Origin: Carnegiea gigantea
Lineage: Eukaryota; Streptophyta; Magnoliopsida; Caryophyllales; Cactaceae
Assembly (NCBI GenBank): GCA_029747015.1
Contig: JAKOGI010000008.1
Coordinates: 1,131,001 to 1,195,000, forward strand
Length of the DNA: 64,000 nucleotides
Direction: 5' to 3'
The notes under the pieces: model-generated
What the model saw: only the letters and a program-made list of their open reading frames with translations
Database searches by the model: none
What the model was told of the DNA's origin: nothing
Shown here: positions 1-12,096 of the stretch, one piece after another
How positions within the stretch are numbered: position 1 is the stretch's first letter
Layout: the number at the start of each line of letters is the position of its first letter
Position numbers and translations under genes: made by a program

Positions 1-2100
1 TAAAAATCAGTCCAACAAAGTCTACCAAAGGCACCTCATGTATTCCACCGCTAGCGTGGAAATGATACGATAATATGATATTAACACTTGGACTCGGACG
101 CCACCAAGAATAACACTGAGCAGTCCAAGAGAAAATTTTGAATGACCACCACAAAACTAAACCAAATCATCATGCTCTTTTGAAAACTTATTGATTTTTT
201 TGTCACATGCCAATGTCTGTGACTTTTCTTGAGAACTTCTTTTAAATTGTTACGAGTCTTTGATAAATGATAATTAAGTCATTCGAGATCAAATAGTAAT
301 ATTTCTATCATTAGTAAATTTTAATGGTATTATGAAATTATACAATAAAATAAATACTTTTAAGAGTAATTATAAAATAATATGAGTATACTAATAACTT
401 TTTCTTTTCACTGATACTATTACAATAATAACTCTAACTTTAAATATAGTCTTGCTTTCATGAGAACCGAAAACTTTTTCCCCCTAACTAATGATGACAA
501 GAGTTACAGGATTTTTACTAATGATTATGGCGAAGGTTCAATTCTGAGAAAACTTTATAGATCATGGATTTAATTATCTCCGAATTAGGGTTCAGTGGGA
601 TTCCAATTTGCAGGCGGTCTTTACCAAATCATAAGAACAATTAATTAATTAATTAATTATTTTAATTAGCTATTATTGGTAAGATGGCCATGAGAGAGTC
701 CATCCCTTCTTGACTCTCAAGGCTCGGCCCACAAATTTTGGCAAAGTCTATTTATGTCCAGCGCGATTATTGTTGTTTTTTAATTAGCAAAATATTGTCA
801 TTAACAAAGTTGAAACTCAACCTACTAATAATAAATTAGTCTGATGTCTGTACTTGAAACTAGCAAATTGTTTGAACTTACTTGTTTACAATTTGCAGTC
901 TATAGATTATAATAGTTTTTTTTTTTTACAATGTAGTAATTATATTATTTTTTTAAGTGCTACAAGGATCATGCCTAATTAAATAATTAAAAACATAAAG
1001 TTGAAACTCAACCGAGTAATAATGAAATTTGTAAAAAATAAAATAGGCTTGGAGAAAAAGGCATGGCAGACATGCCAACCATTACGCACATGACAATAAT
1101 GAGGACAAAGTACCCTCAACTCAACATGGGAGGTGGCCAAACCCACCTCATTATTGGCCCACCTTCCTCATTCCCCCATTTTCAATTGAATGTAAAACAT
1201 TATTATTAGTTGAACCATTCAAAGCTACCTTAATATGAATTGCATTGACCCCTTAATTGCCAAGCATAGTTTGGCATAGTTTATTCTCCTAATCAATCTT
1301 AATCAAACCTCATTCTAAGAAGCCGATAAGCAAGTTCTTCATATCCCCCGCCCTAAAGCCCACATTAAATTTACGTCCATCTGCTATTTTAATTGGTAAA
1401 ATTTTTAAACATTACATTTCTCTTAATCAAAAAAGTTTTTAAAATTGAAAATAAAGTTGTGGTTAAATCTGCATATATCAATCTTTCTGACCAAATTGGA
1501 TATATATCATTGTAGCATGACATAGAAAACTATAAATGAACCATAAATACCTCGAGAATAGAAGAATTGAAGTATGAAAGTTCCAAAAGCATTATTATCA
1601 TACTTTATCCAGCAATAGCACAGCTGTCCAATTTCCCTGGAATGAAGAATACCAGCAGATTCTGAACTTCAAGCCAGGAGGCCACCCACAAAACAGAGCT
1701 ATTCACTGACGTTTTTCTTCCCCTTTTCTTTCGTTTACTTTCTGTTTTTTTTTTTTTGGGGGGGGGGGGGTGGTGTGGCAGCAAGGGGTCTTTGAGGAAT
1801 GAGAACACAATCAATCATTGCACTGAAACATACAAAGGATAAAACTTCAATGAATTAAATCCACAGAAAGAATTTAGCAGTCAAAGACAGAGGTTAAAGA
1901 ATATACCAATGTATTAGTCTCACCCAAAAAAGAAAAAGAAAAGAAAAAAGAAAAAAGAAAAAAGAAAAAAGCAAACCCTACAGGCTACAGCAGAAACCTA
2001 TGCTGTTAATGGGAAAATCCCTGAACAATCTCAACCTAATGAGTATATATCTCAAACAAAACTGAGCTCCAAGGATTTAGATATGTACACATTCCCAAAA
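1..2100. other. Gene-free AT-rich spacer
   Basis: No open reading frame here has protein-like composition or splice context. The stretch is AT-rich with short homopolymers, a TTAA-type tract near 640 and a purine tract of A-rich GAAAAAA repeats at about 1926-1974. A T-run joined to a G-run lies at 1745-1770. The right end merges with the probable 3' UTR of the GT17 gene that ends at 2234 on the minus strand. Confidence 0.6.
1745..1770. repeat. T13G13 homopolymer junction
   Basis: Thirteen T followed at once by thirteen G. See the related junctions at 7721, 38638 and 53948. Confidence 0.95.
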
Positions 2101-2233
2101 ACTTCTATCGACCAATGCGATTTTCTTCCTAAAAATCTCTGAGGCAAAAGCATCTTGGTCAATGATGAACGCGATCATCAAACACAGAGCAAGCAGGCAC
2201 CACTAGTAGATATCGAAACCAAGTTGGCAAATA

Positions 2234-4378
2234 TCACTCTTGTTCTCTCATGCAGTTTCCAGGCAACAGAAATTTGTACCTGTCAGCATTCTCATAAAGG
2301 TAAGAGGGAAGATGTACTGCAGAGTAGGAATGAGGAACAGGGCCCATTTTCGCAACTATCTTTTGAAATGTATATTCCTCGGGTAACATATCAAATAAGT
2401 CCTCCCCATCGCATATTTTTCCCTGAATTCTTTTGGGATTCAAGTAGTGCGAGAATCTCACTCTGTCGTTGTGGCTGTATGCTTTCATCTTGAATATGAA
2501 CTCACTAATGTGGCGGAAACAGAAGCTACAATGCCACCCGGAATCAGCCAAGAGGTCATCAGTTTGCCTGAAATGGGCATACCTTGTCTTCCCTGTTTGA
2601 TATCTGTGGATTGATGCTCTCCAACTTTCATAGTCCACAGGGAACTCAAACGAGTATAGATAATTCTTAAGTTGAAGGTGAAGGACATCAGGAATGTTGT
2701 CACACCACCTCAAGAGATTGATGGTGTGCCTGCTTGGTATCTCATCAACGTCAGACATTATCAACAGGTCATCATCTGATATGCCTGCTATCCTTAGGAG
2801 CTGATCCAGGGCAACACGCTGGTAGGCTTCCTCAACAAATGGATTCTCACCTCTCTTGAATCTCCCCCCAATAGTCCCGTAAGTCAACCGAGGCTCAACA
2901 AACTTAAACTGGTCTCTGTGGGCGGCAAAGACCAGAGGCTTTGGCAAGCCAGAGAATGTGGAGTTGGACTCAAGCAGAACAAACTGAGTAATGTAAGGGT
3001 ACAACTCCTGCCATCTTAATGTGAGTATGTCCACCTCATTGCTAAACAGAACAGCATCATAGACACGTCTAGGATACTCACGAACTCCCCATCCATGAAG
3101 TTTACATTGAGTGTCCATGGGCAAATTTTCAGTGTAGTAATGAGGAATAAGATGGAACGGCTTAGGGGGCTTTTCCCATAAGGGCCGAAGAAAGTAGGTG
3201 ATCTTTTGCCCGTGTAAATAGATGCCAAAGGTGCATATTGGGACAATCAAGAACAGGAAGAAGTAGGTCTTGAAATCCAGCCCGCGCAACACGCAGCACA
3301 CTCTAGACATGCTCGATCTGCTCGACTGCTAGAACACAGAAAACAACATACATAAGGCACTGAATGAAAAATGATATGTCAATAAAGCTGAAACTCAAAA
3401 GTTCAAGTTAAGATTTTTCTGCCACGACAAAGGTTTTAATTTATTTTTTTAAGGGAAAAAGAACCATATTCATCACGGAAGTCATATGTTGTTCCAGTGT
3501 AACCAACTTCAAACTTAAATGCATTTCTATAAGTTGTATCGGCAGGACAACCATAATGTAGAGAATTCTAGAAAGGTTCCAAATTGAAATTTTTGTCCTC
3601 CAAAACAACATTATTGCCAAGGAAATGGGCATGAAGGCAAACAGGGAAATCCAAAAGGGATTCATTTGAAAGGCTGTCCCATCAGATCCAACTGGTTGTT
3701 TGTCTTAGGCTAAAGACAATATAATCAATTGAACCAAATGGCAATACTAAATGACATAACCCAATGATTCAAAGGGTTGTGGACAACAATCAAAGGTACA
3801 CCCCAAAGCAAAAGTTTATCGGACAATTTCAGGAGGACAATTCTAAGAGTTCATCATCAGTCGATTGAAATCAAAAACCATAACCGAAGGCTGAAAAATC
3901 AAAGGGTCTGGAAAAAATCAAATTTGCACCAATAATCAAAATGACACAGTACATATATGAACTAATCAGAAACCAGAGCCATTCAATAAGACAAATTTAA
4001 GGGTTTCTTATCAATTGATTGCCACGCTAAAACATAATATAGACTGAAAATTCAAGGGGCTCGGGAGAAATATTAAGTTTGCAACAAGGTCCAAAACTAT
4101 AACTAATCTACAGAACAATCAGAAATTGAACCCATTCAAACAGAGAAATTTGAAGTGTTTAATGGGCATGCTAATGGAAGGATAACCCAGATTTTAGGGT
4201 GGAAGAACCCTCAAAAATCTGCAAGAAAAAGAGAGATTAAGAGATAAGAAAAGGGTACCTGGCAACAACAATCCTTGCATAAATTATCGGTCTTCTTAGA
4301 ACAATAATGGCCTCCTTGTTCAGCCATCGACAACATTTTATCCGCTAAGTCCTTTGAAGTTCCCAGCTTTGTCGACAT
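2234..4378 (-). CDS. GT17 family beta-1,4-N-acetylglucosaminyltransferase, two coding exons
   Basis: Exon 1 is 4378-4259 (40 codons) and exon 2 is 3325-2234. The donor CAG|GTACCC and acceptor TTCTAGCAG join in phase 0 and give about 403 residues. The protein looks like a type II Golgi membrane enzyme: a cysteine-rich cytosolic tail (CKDCCC at 35-39), one hydrophobic segment at about 61-77, then a lumenal catalytic domain. The family 17 signature [13 protein letters not shown] lies near residue 130 and an acidic DVDE metal/donor-binding motif near 232-235. The family is related to animal MGAT3, which adds a bisecting GlcNAc to N-glycans; the acceptor of the plant enzymes is not settled, so the substrate is inference. 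Length is normal for plant members and there are no internal stops. Translation could also start at the first Met of exon 2, but the in-frame upstream exon directly follows a strong acceptor, so I prefer the longer form. Intron 1 is 933 bp. Confidence 0.93.
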
Positions 4379-4379
4379 T

Positions 4380-4700
4380 CTGAAAAAAAACTTTCAAAAT
4401 TCCCAATCAATCTGACAAATACCCAACCCTAATAAATCTCCACGAAACAAAACACCCAAAACCCACAAAAATCCTTATCCCCTTTTTCGCACGCGAACAC
4501 TCTTTTCTTTCTCTCTCTCTAGAGCATGAACCTTTCTGGGTAGATTCAGAATTTCTGAGCAATAATGCGAAAATACCCAGAAATGAAATCAGAAATCTAG
4601 ACTGATCCGCTGATTAATTCGCAGAAAAGGGCAGGAATCCCCAGCCCAGAAATGAAACCGAGGAGAGAGACAGAAGGGTTGGGGAGATGAATGAATAAAC
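4380..4700 (-). other. Probable 5'-UTR intron of the GT17 gene
   Basis: On the minus strand the initiator ATG is preceded directly by TTTTTTTTCAG, a textbook polypyrimidine tract plus acceptor, so the leader is very likely spliced one base before the start codon. The best donor I see is AGAG|GTTTAT with GT at 4700-4699. Other GT donors within the next 200 bp are possible, so the acceptor is more certain than the donor. Confidence 0.5.
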
Positions 4701-4827
4701 CTCTTCTGTTCTCTGGGTCTCTGATGAGCAAAGGGGCGCAGTTGTCTTGTCTTCTCCTTTTCAGGGATTTTAGGGGGGGAGAGAAGAAGAGATGGACACA
4801 GGGAGCCGTTTTCTCTGTTTTGTCTTC

Positions 4828-4835
4828 ATTTTATA
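4828..4835 (-). promoter_or_regulatory. TATA box of the GT17 gene
   Basis: The minus strand reads GTGTATAAAATG here, a canonical TATAAAA box. It would place transcription start near 4795-4800, leaving a leader of about 100 nt of exon before the putative 5'-UTR intron. Confidence 0.55.
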
Positions 4836-4899
4836 CACCCTTTTCAATTTTAATTAGAAATTTGATTTTTAGCAGTTGAAATTTGATGTTACCAAAATG

Positions 4900-7800
4900 A
4901 CCATGGTTTAAGAGTAGATTAATTAGAAAACCAGGGGTCTTGTGGTCATTCTTCATGGGGTGGGTCTAACGCGGTTGGGTTTGGATTGACTGGCTCAACC
5001 GGGGCGATTTTGTCCATTAACTACGGTTACTTAATCAACCACCCTTTTTCTAATTTCTAGTGGATTTATTCTTCTATTAACTATTCCTAGTCATTTACTT
5101 GGCATCTACAAAACAATTTCCTTATCATTCCCCCCCTCCTCCAAAAAAATCCAATGTGGAAAATATTGGACCTAATCAATTCTTTCTAAATTTTATTGAT
5201 CTCCTTCCTTATTGGATAGTAACATTCATATTGCGGAGTGAACATAATTGGACAGTATTTATTATTCGAAAAATTACATATGACATTATAGTGTTATTAC
5301 CGCGGTCTTTTCAAGAAATATGTATGCGGCTTAAGATGGAAGTAATTAAATGATTCTCCTATGATACTGACTTTGATTGGCTAAGATTTGAAATCATCTA
5401 ATGTTTCCTATTTGAAGCAATTGTATCGATTCATGGTTTAGAAAAAATTACACCAATTCAAGAGTAATATAACATGTCAATCAAGTCAAAATAAATTAAT
5501 GAAATAATTCAATATATTTTTTTATTTTAGGTTTTCCATGGACGAAATGTAATTTTATACATACTTGAAAAGAAAGTCAGAATATTTTCAAGTGAAGATT
5601 GCCATATGAATTAGCTATGATTAATTTTAGGGTCCTCAAAACTAAATTTGACTTGATTCAGAATGAGAAGAGCAATAGTCAAGTGATTGTGGTACCAACC
5701 TCAATTAGCAGTGAATGATTCTCTGCCAATGATGAAATGTCTGCCAATCTCTTTACTTTCTTGTGCTTTGAATTTTCGTTTGGGCAATAAAGTGGGTTTT
5801 AGTTGTACATATTCTTGGGTAGGATTAATTGAGTTGAGGGTTCATCTCAATCAATTGGACTTATGAATCTTAAGACTAATGGTGAAAAATCATTAAGTTA
5901 TTGTAATTGACCTCACCGGTTAGACAACTAAGATTAAAAATGTCGTTGTTGCATGGCATCACTAGGTAGAGAAGGCACTAGAAGTAGCACCAAGTGTGCA
6001 TAGCTAATTATAAACTTTCTTAAGTTTATTATTTCGATTATTCTACGCCGTTTTTTCATTTTATATTTATTTGCACGGTTTTCATCCCAGTCTCCCTTCC
6101 TCATGTTGAACCATTAACATTTGAAACCGATTAGACTTTGCGAAAACTTAAGTTGATTTTTGAACATAATTTTCTCGATCCAAATTCTAAAAATTCATAA
6201 ATTAGCGGGTCAAACCCAACTCTAACTCGAATTCACCCGTTCGACCCGAACTTTATATCTTTATTTTTGATTTTTCTTTACTTTAACATTTTTAATCGAA
6301 ATTTAATCTTCTTAACAATAATAGTCATTCATTTTATCGGTTCATGTAGAAATACCTTATATAATGTTCGCATCCCTTTATAAATTAAGCAATGATATCA
6401 TTTCTTTTCCAACTTCATTATCATGCAATGACGTCATACATAACTTATAAATTAGAAACTTTACAAAATGGGGTATGAAATGACTATCTAGTCTTAAAAA
6501 AATCAACCTAAAATAAGGCAAATATTTAAAAAGTGCAAGTCATGTCATTTTATTTTTAGTGAAATGCACATATTTTATAACATTTTAAATAATATTGCTC
6601 TATAAAATCTTAAAATTTTGATGTTGTAATTCAAACACAATTGTAATATCTTACGCTTCTCCAATGTTCCTTAATTCTAATTGGTCTCGAATTATGGTGC
6701 TAGTGTTGGGTAATGAGTCGATTTTTGTTCGAGTTATGATCAATTCACTAATAAAGTGTCCTTCGTTAGATAATTGTAAGTTAGTTAACAAAAATATCCA
6801 ATAATTAAATGTGTTACTAGTAGGTCAAACGCTCTGATCTGTTAATACGCTTTGGATGGGCTAACTCATTGATTCATTACTAACCGTATTTTAGTCCACA
6901 TGCCAACTGTCAATGCTCGACTTTGTCGCTGCTCATACATGACGTACATACATCCTAATAAAAAGTTTGAATATCTATAATATTCTTTTAAAAAATTACA
7001 ACTAAAATGCTTTTTCATTAAATACAAATATTTGAAGTTTTAAGTATTCCGAGTCTTTAATTTTGACAAAAAAGAAGTGACTCACAAAAAAAACGCTCTA
7101 AAACCAACAATGAGCCGTTGAAAATTTTTTTGCCCTCTTTATTTCATTTTTAGTGATAAATTTTGAAATCTGTTTCATCATCATTGGTAATTAAGTTAAA
7201 CAAAATGTTTGAAGAAATCTCTATTCTACATTTTGATTTCATTCTTATGTTATTCAACCTGAGAAAAAAACAAAAAGAAAATTCATTGCTTTATACATCC
7301 TCTACTACCAACATAACTTATTTAAGTGATTTGATGCTCATATCTCTTAATCAAGATTTCGAGTTTGAGTCCTATAGATGAAGAAACTCTTTAATGGAAT
7401 AGTTCTACATTTTTATGAGTCGACAATAACTTTACCCTTTAAACACTGACTACTATTCTTCTTCTTTTTTCTTTTTTTTTTTTTAGAGAATACTCTTATT
7501 TTATTTACTAGTCAATATGCCACACACTAATGTATGTTTTTACTTACTGTTTTCATTGAATCCATATTTGAGTGCGGTAGTTATATGACATCCACGTACT
7601 ATCCCAGCGTCATTTGGTGGATGTTCACCAAAGCTAGATTTGCCCAATTCTCAATTGCATTCAGTATGTACATCTCGTGTAGCTGAAATGGAATCCAAAT
7701 GTCCCACGGAAGCGCCAACACCCCCCCCCCCCCCAAAAAAAAAAAAAACCAAAAAAAAACTTCCTATGCAAGTTCCATCATGCACAAATATAAGCATTCT

Positions 7801-8030
7801 CCTATCGTGTAAAGCCTACATTCAAATTCTAGAAACATCTGATCTCACAATTCAAATAGGAAAATACAAAAATAAATAGACCCAATGCAAAATACATATA
7901 TCATGTGACATGTACAACCAGATGATCTTGGAAGCATAAAAAATTTTGCCCCTAACCTAAACCCATAGGCGGATCCACTCTTGTGGGAGAGGTGTTCCTA
8001 GACTACCCTGTCCCCCCAAAAAAAAAATTT
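4900..8030. other. Gene-free spacer with repeat debris
   Basis: No credible coding region. Short AT-rich ORFs at 5099-5353 and 7163-7381 have no domain-like composition. Segments near 6190-6260 and 6720-6880 carry scattered GGGTC/CGACCC and ACTCATTGATTC words typical of degenerate non-autonomous DNA transposons, but I could not find paired ends. A C14A14 junction lies at 7721-7748. Confidence 0.5.
7721..7748. repeat. C14A14 homopolymer junction
   Basis: Fourteen C followed by fourteen A, that is T14G14 on the minus strand. Confidence 0.95.
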
Positions 8031-8890
8031 AATTAATTATCTTAAATGGGATTAGATTGATATATATGGATACCTCTAAATTAAGTTCAGAAAATGATAC
8101 ATGCACTTTAAATATATTCAACCTACATATTAAAATTTTTATTTCTTCAAATATTAAAAGTATAGTTATAAGGTTATAATTTGATAAAAAAGTGAAATTA
8201 GATTAAATAATGCACCCAAGTCCAAATTCTTCTCTATCCCTCCCTCTCTTATATGGGGTTTAGGCTTTTAATTTAATATAATTCTAACTCTTTAATTTCC
8301 TTCTATGGTTATTATTTATTTTTTTCGGCTGTTTAATTGCAATATGTTATTGGTGCATATTTTTTCTTAACTTGACCCTAATGATTGATTTGAACTTGAT
8401 TGTATTTTTTTTCTCTTTCGGTGTGATTAACTGGTCTAGATTACTTATTAGTAGTTGTATTCTATGTTTGACATGTTTACTTCATGTATCAATCTTTTTT
8501 CGTTTTGTTGCTTGGTGCTGATGATCTATCCTCTATAACCAAGAGTTTTAATAAATACTACGTAATCGTAGCGTTCTGCGATTTCAACTTAATTTATATA
8601 TCAAACTCAAGCTATGAAAAACTGTAAAGAATAAATGTAACAGTAGAGGTACTATAGTTTTTTGGGGGGAAGGGGAGTAAAAAAGTGCAGTATATTAATA
8701 TTGCCTGTCAACTTTCACCAGTGTAGAAATACGAGATGGAACTTTGGAAAAAAAGAAGCGAAGTGTTCGCACAAAATAGACTACCATAATATATATTATA
8801 TAATTTCTTTTTTTTGATATTATATAGTAATAATAACGTTAATAAATAAATACTCCTATTTTATACATTTAGATCCATCACTATTTAAAT
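8030..8890 (+). repeat. Left copy of a diverged direct duplication
   Basis: This block is collinear with 9350-9920. Shared blocks in the same order include GGATACCTCTAAATTAAGTTC (8069; compare the related block near 9373), a region with ATAATTTGATA, a GGTGCT(G/A)ATGAT word, ATCAAACTCAA, CCAGTGTAGAA(A/G)TAC and ACGTTAATA(A/G)AT. Identity is only moderate with many indels. No ORF is shared. It may be an old LTR or a duplicated intergenic segment. Confidence 0.5.
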
Positions 8891-9349
8891 CGGTGGCTCG
8901 AGGAAGATATTTGTGCAATGCAGGAAATAATTACGTTATTGTAGTTGCGAGGAAAGAGGGGGCGCTTGTGATTGGTGAGGCGAAGGACACTTTTGACGGT
9001 GTCGTAGATAATTGTGCACAGTTGATATTTTTTTTAAAAAAAAAAATATCATAGTAAAATTTTACCGCAAGATTTTCGCAATAAACGCAGAACAATGTCG
9101 ACATTGTGATGTACTGTAATATTCTGTCAGCGAAACCAAACTATCTTTACCTTAACGGCTTTACCCCAATTGATTTGTGACTGCGCATTTGCATAGGATC
9201 TTTAAATATTTAAAAAAATAAATATATGCATCATATTAATATTATAAACAAAGTACATAATGTTGGTCAATGCTAAAAATTAAAAAAAAAAATCCAACAA
9301 ATAATACCCTAAGTATACGATTGATATGTGCAAGAATTCTACTTAGTTA

Positions 9350-9920
9350 TTTTGAAAGAGTTAATATATGCGGGTACTCGTAAAATAAGTTCAAAAAGTT
9401 ATAGACACCCTCTTAACATATCCAGCCAATATAGTGATATTTTAAATTTTTATATATATAAAAACCACACTTATAATGTTAGAATTTGATAGAAAAATAA
9501 AATAAAATTTAATACACCAAAAAATTCTACTTAGTAATCTGTAGTTTCATTTTATGTATCTGCATTTTCGCTTCATTGGTTAATGTTGATTTTTCTTTGG
9601 AGTTATTTGGTGCTAATGATTTGTTTTATGTAATCAATGGTTTTAGTGGTAGATAACTATAACATCCTACGTTTCAGCACAATTTATGTATCAAACTCAA
9701 AATATGAAGAATCAGATAACAAACTATTATTCTTTGTGAATGAAAAAGTGGGATATATTATTATTGCATATCATATTTCGCCAGTGTAGAAGTACAAAAT
9801 GAAATGTTTGTAAAAAAAATGCGAGATGAAACGTCTGTACAAAATAGATGGGACAGTGTATATTAGTGATGACGTTAATAGATGAACACTTATGTCCTAA
9901 ATATCTAGATCTGCTATTGT
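9350..9920 (+). repeat. Right copy of the diverged direct duplication
   Basis: Collinear with 8030-8890 in the same orientation, shorter because of deletions. The best-preserved block is around 9700-9800, with the TATCAAACTCAAAATATGAA and CCAGTGTAGAAGTAC words. The 460 bp between the copies has no gene; it holds a perfect AT hairpin near 9023-9050. Confidence 0.5.
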
Positions 9921-10277
9921 TCTGCCTTAACTAAAGAACAGATTCTCATGTTTTAGTATAGCCAGCCTCCTAGCCACTCTCCCCAAGACCCTTCGAGAAC
10001 CTCCTCCTCCACTAGCAGATCCTACCAATTCAAGCTTTTATCAATTTATTAAGATTCTACCAATTAAGGAGGATCCAAAATTTAAACTTATATTAAAGTT
10101 GAGCTTGGAAGGTGTGAGGAAGTTCACACAAATAGCCATATAAATGACCCATTATATTTTTAAATGAATTACTTATGGTAGACTCCAAATTATAAAATAT
10201 TGGACATAAATATTTCATTTAGTTCAAAGTTAATCCATCCATTTTCAAGAAAAATGCTTGCATTTACTTTCGAAAAG

Positions 10278-10401
10278 ATTGTGGGTCTTTAGGAATCAAC
10301 CTCTCTATGGGTAGGAATACCGGTAGGGGTAAGGTTACCTACAGCTGGATCTCCCCAGACCCCACGAAAGCGAGACCCACACTGAGAATTGTTGTTGTTG
10401 T
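10278..10401 (+). mobile_element. TS-like SINE remnant
   Basis: The stretch contains the 3' body words of TS-type plant SINEs in order: GGGTAAGGTTACCTAC, CTCCCCAGACCCCAC, GAGACCCACACTGAG, then a (TTG)n end at 10391-10400. The tRNA-like 5' half is not recognisable, so this is probably a 5'-truncated copy. TS SINEs are best known from Solanaceae and related asterids; the family assignment rests on my memory of the consensus. Confidence 0.6.
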
Positions 10402-12096
10402 ACTTTCGAAAAGGTTCAAAAGTTTTCTAATATAGCCGTTCATAAAATATTGATACTGATTCACAATTAAAAAAATTAGTATCAATAATCATGTTTACTA
10501 AATCCTTTCGTCAGAATACAGTCTTATAGTAATAATTATTTTATTTTTAAGATGGGATAGTGAATATTGTAGAACTATATAACGTTTTTATCATTTAAAT
10601 TGCAGGACAAAGTCACCCCATATGTCAAAAGCATAGTAATTGTACGCAAGTATTTGACCATTTATGATCCCCCCCCCCCCCCCCCCGGGGCTCTTTTGCT
10701 GAGTAGCCAATAGTCGCCACTTTGGACATGCAGATGGTGGCTCAAAAATTCATAGGATATGGATAGTTGACACCGTGCAAGACGGGGCTCGGTCTTTACT
10801 TGCTTAATGTCAACCAATTAATGAGCACCTGGTCTTCGTCTTAGTCATGCTGCCCAAAGTCAATGTCATTTCGGCTTGCCCATTCTCCTCCACCCTCCTT
10901 TTGGTATTTACATAATAAATATTCCTTAACATCGGGATCATGTACTGCTAATTTATTTTTAAGTAATTACCAAACTATATTCAATAGAGGCTCAATCCTA
11001 TCATTGTGTCCGCAAGAAGTAAGAGTATACAATTAATCTTATGAAAGTTATGTCCGCTAGGATTCAAACCCTAATGAAGGTACGTATGAAACTCCAATTC
11101 CATACCATTGAATAAAGACTCATTTGATAAGATGAATTAGATCGTGCTACTCAACTGCCTTATTATAATTTCTTGTTCACTCTCTGTTATTGATTCAAGG
11201 TTACTATGTTTAAAGAAATACTAACAAAAAAAGGGAAGTCCTTTTAATAAATTTGGATAATAATATATTACAAAGCATGCACAAAAGTCGTGCCCAAAAT
11301 GATTATGTATAGAATCAAATAATGCATGCATGGGGAAAAGAATTAGCTACATCTCGTAAGCATGCACCCTTTCTGGCAAACGACCTTTAGGTTTTTTGCA
11401 TGGAGAAGCAAGCTACGTAAATTATTCATCATTGTTCTTCATATTACATGTATGTCTAAGCTAGGTTAGCTAATTTTTGTTGTTCAGGAATCAAACAAGC
11501 TGGGAGAATCTCGATTCATACCTAACTAACGAGTGGTGGGAATGGGGAAAATACATGCATGAATGCAATCAATTAATTAATTATAATCACCGCCACCTGT
11601 TTTGATTAATTCTTATAATCAAGTCATTAATTAATCGTTTTGATCGAGTGATTAGTCATAGAAGACGTTGATTAATAATTAGTTAGTCGTATCGATCATG
11701 TGATACGATATGATGATATACAATATTCTTACCCAATCATACCAATATATATAATCATGAGATAAAAACAACGAACTTATCTTTTGTGCATGTCTTATAA
11801 TCCTTAAGCATGTAATTAACTAGCTTATATATGTCTAGCGCTCTTTAATTATCTCTAATTTTCTTTTTTTTTTTAAAAAAAAAAAAGTGGAGTGGCATGC
11901 AGGATCTTAGCTATATGGCCAGTAGTGGTAGTAAATAAATAACACAATGATAAATGTTCTATTGTAAGACACTTTTTTTTTTTGGTCATAATGTTGTATT
12001 ATCACGTATTAAATATGATAAGTTAATGCTTTTTCAATGAAAGAAGTAAGATCTCATTAATAAAATATCAAATGGCATTTACAACAAAATTGCATA
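10402..12096. other. Gene-free spacer
   Basis: AT-rich, no coding signal. A C18 run followed by GGGG lies at 10669-10690. A segment near 11040-11130 has a tRNA-box-B-like GGTTTGAATCC on the minus strand and may be SINE debris. Nothing else is recognisable. Confidence 0.5.
10669..10690. repeat. C18 run followed by GGGG
   Basis: Eighteen C then four G, in spacer DNA. Confidence 0.95.

Noticed and set aside
1605..1814. 69-codon minus-strand ORF with a proline/lysine run
   Set aside because: It is created by the T13G13 tract and has no other support.
2155..2493. 112-codon plus-strand ORF
   Set aside because: Antisense to the 3' end of the GT17 coding exon; no family resemblance.
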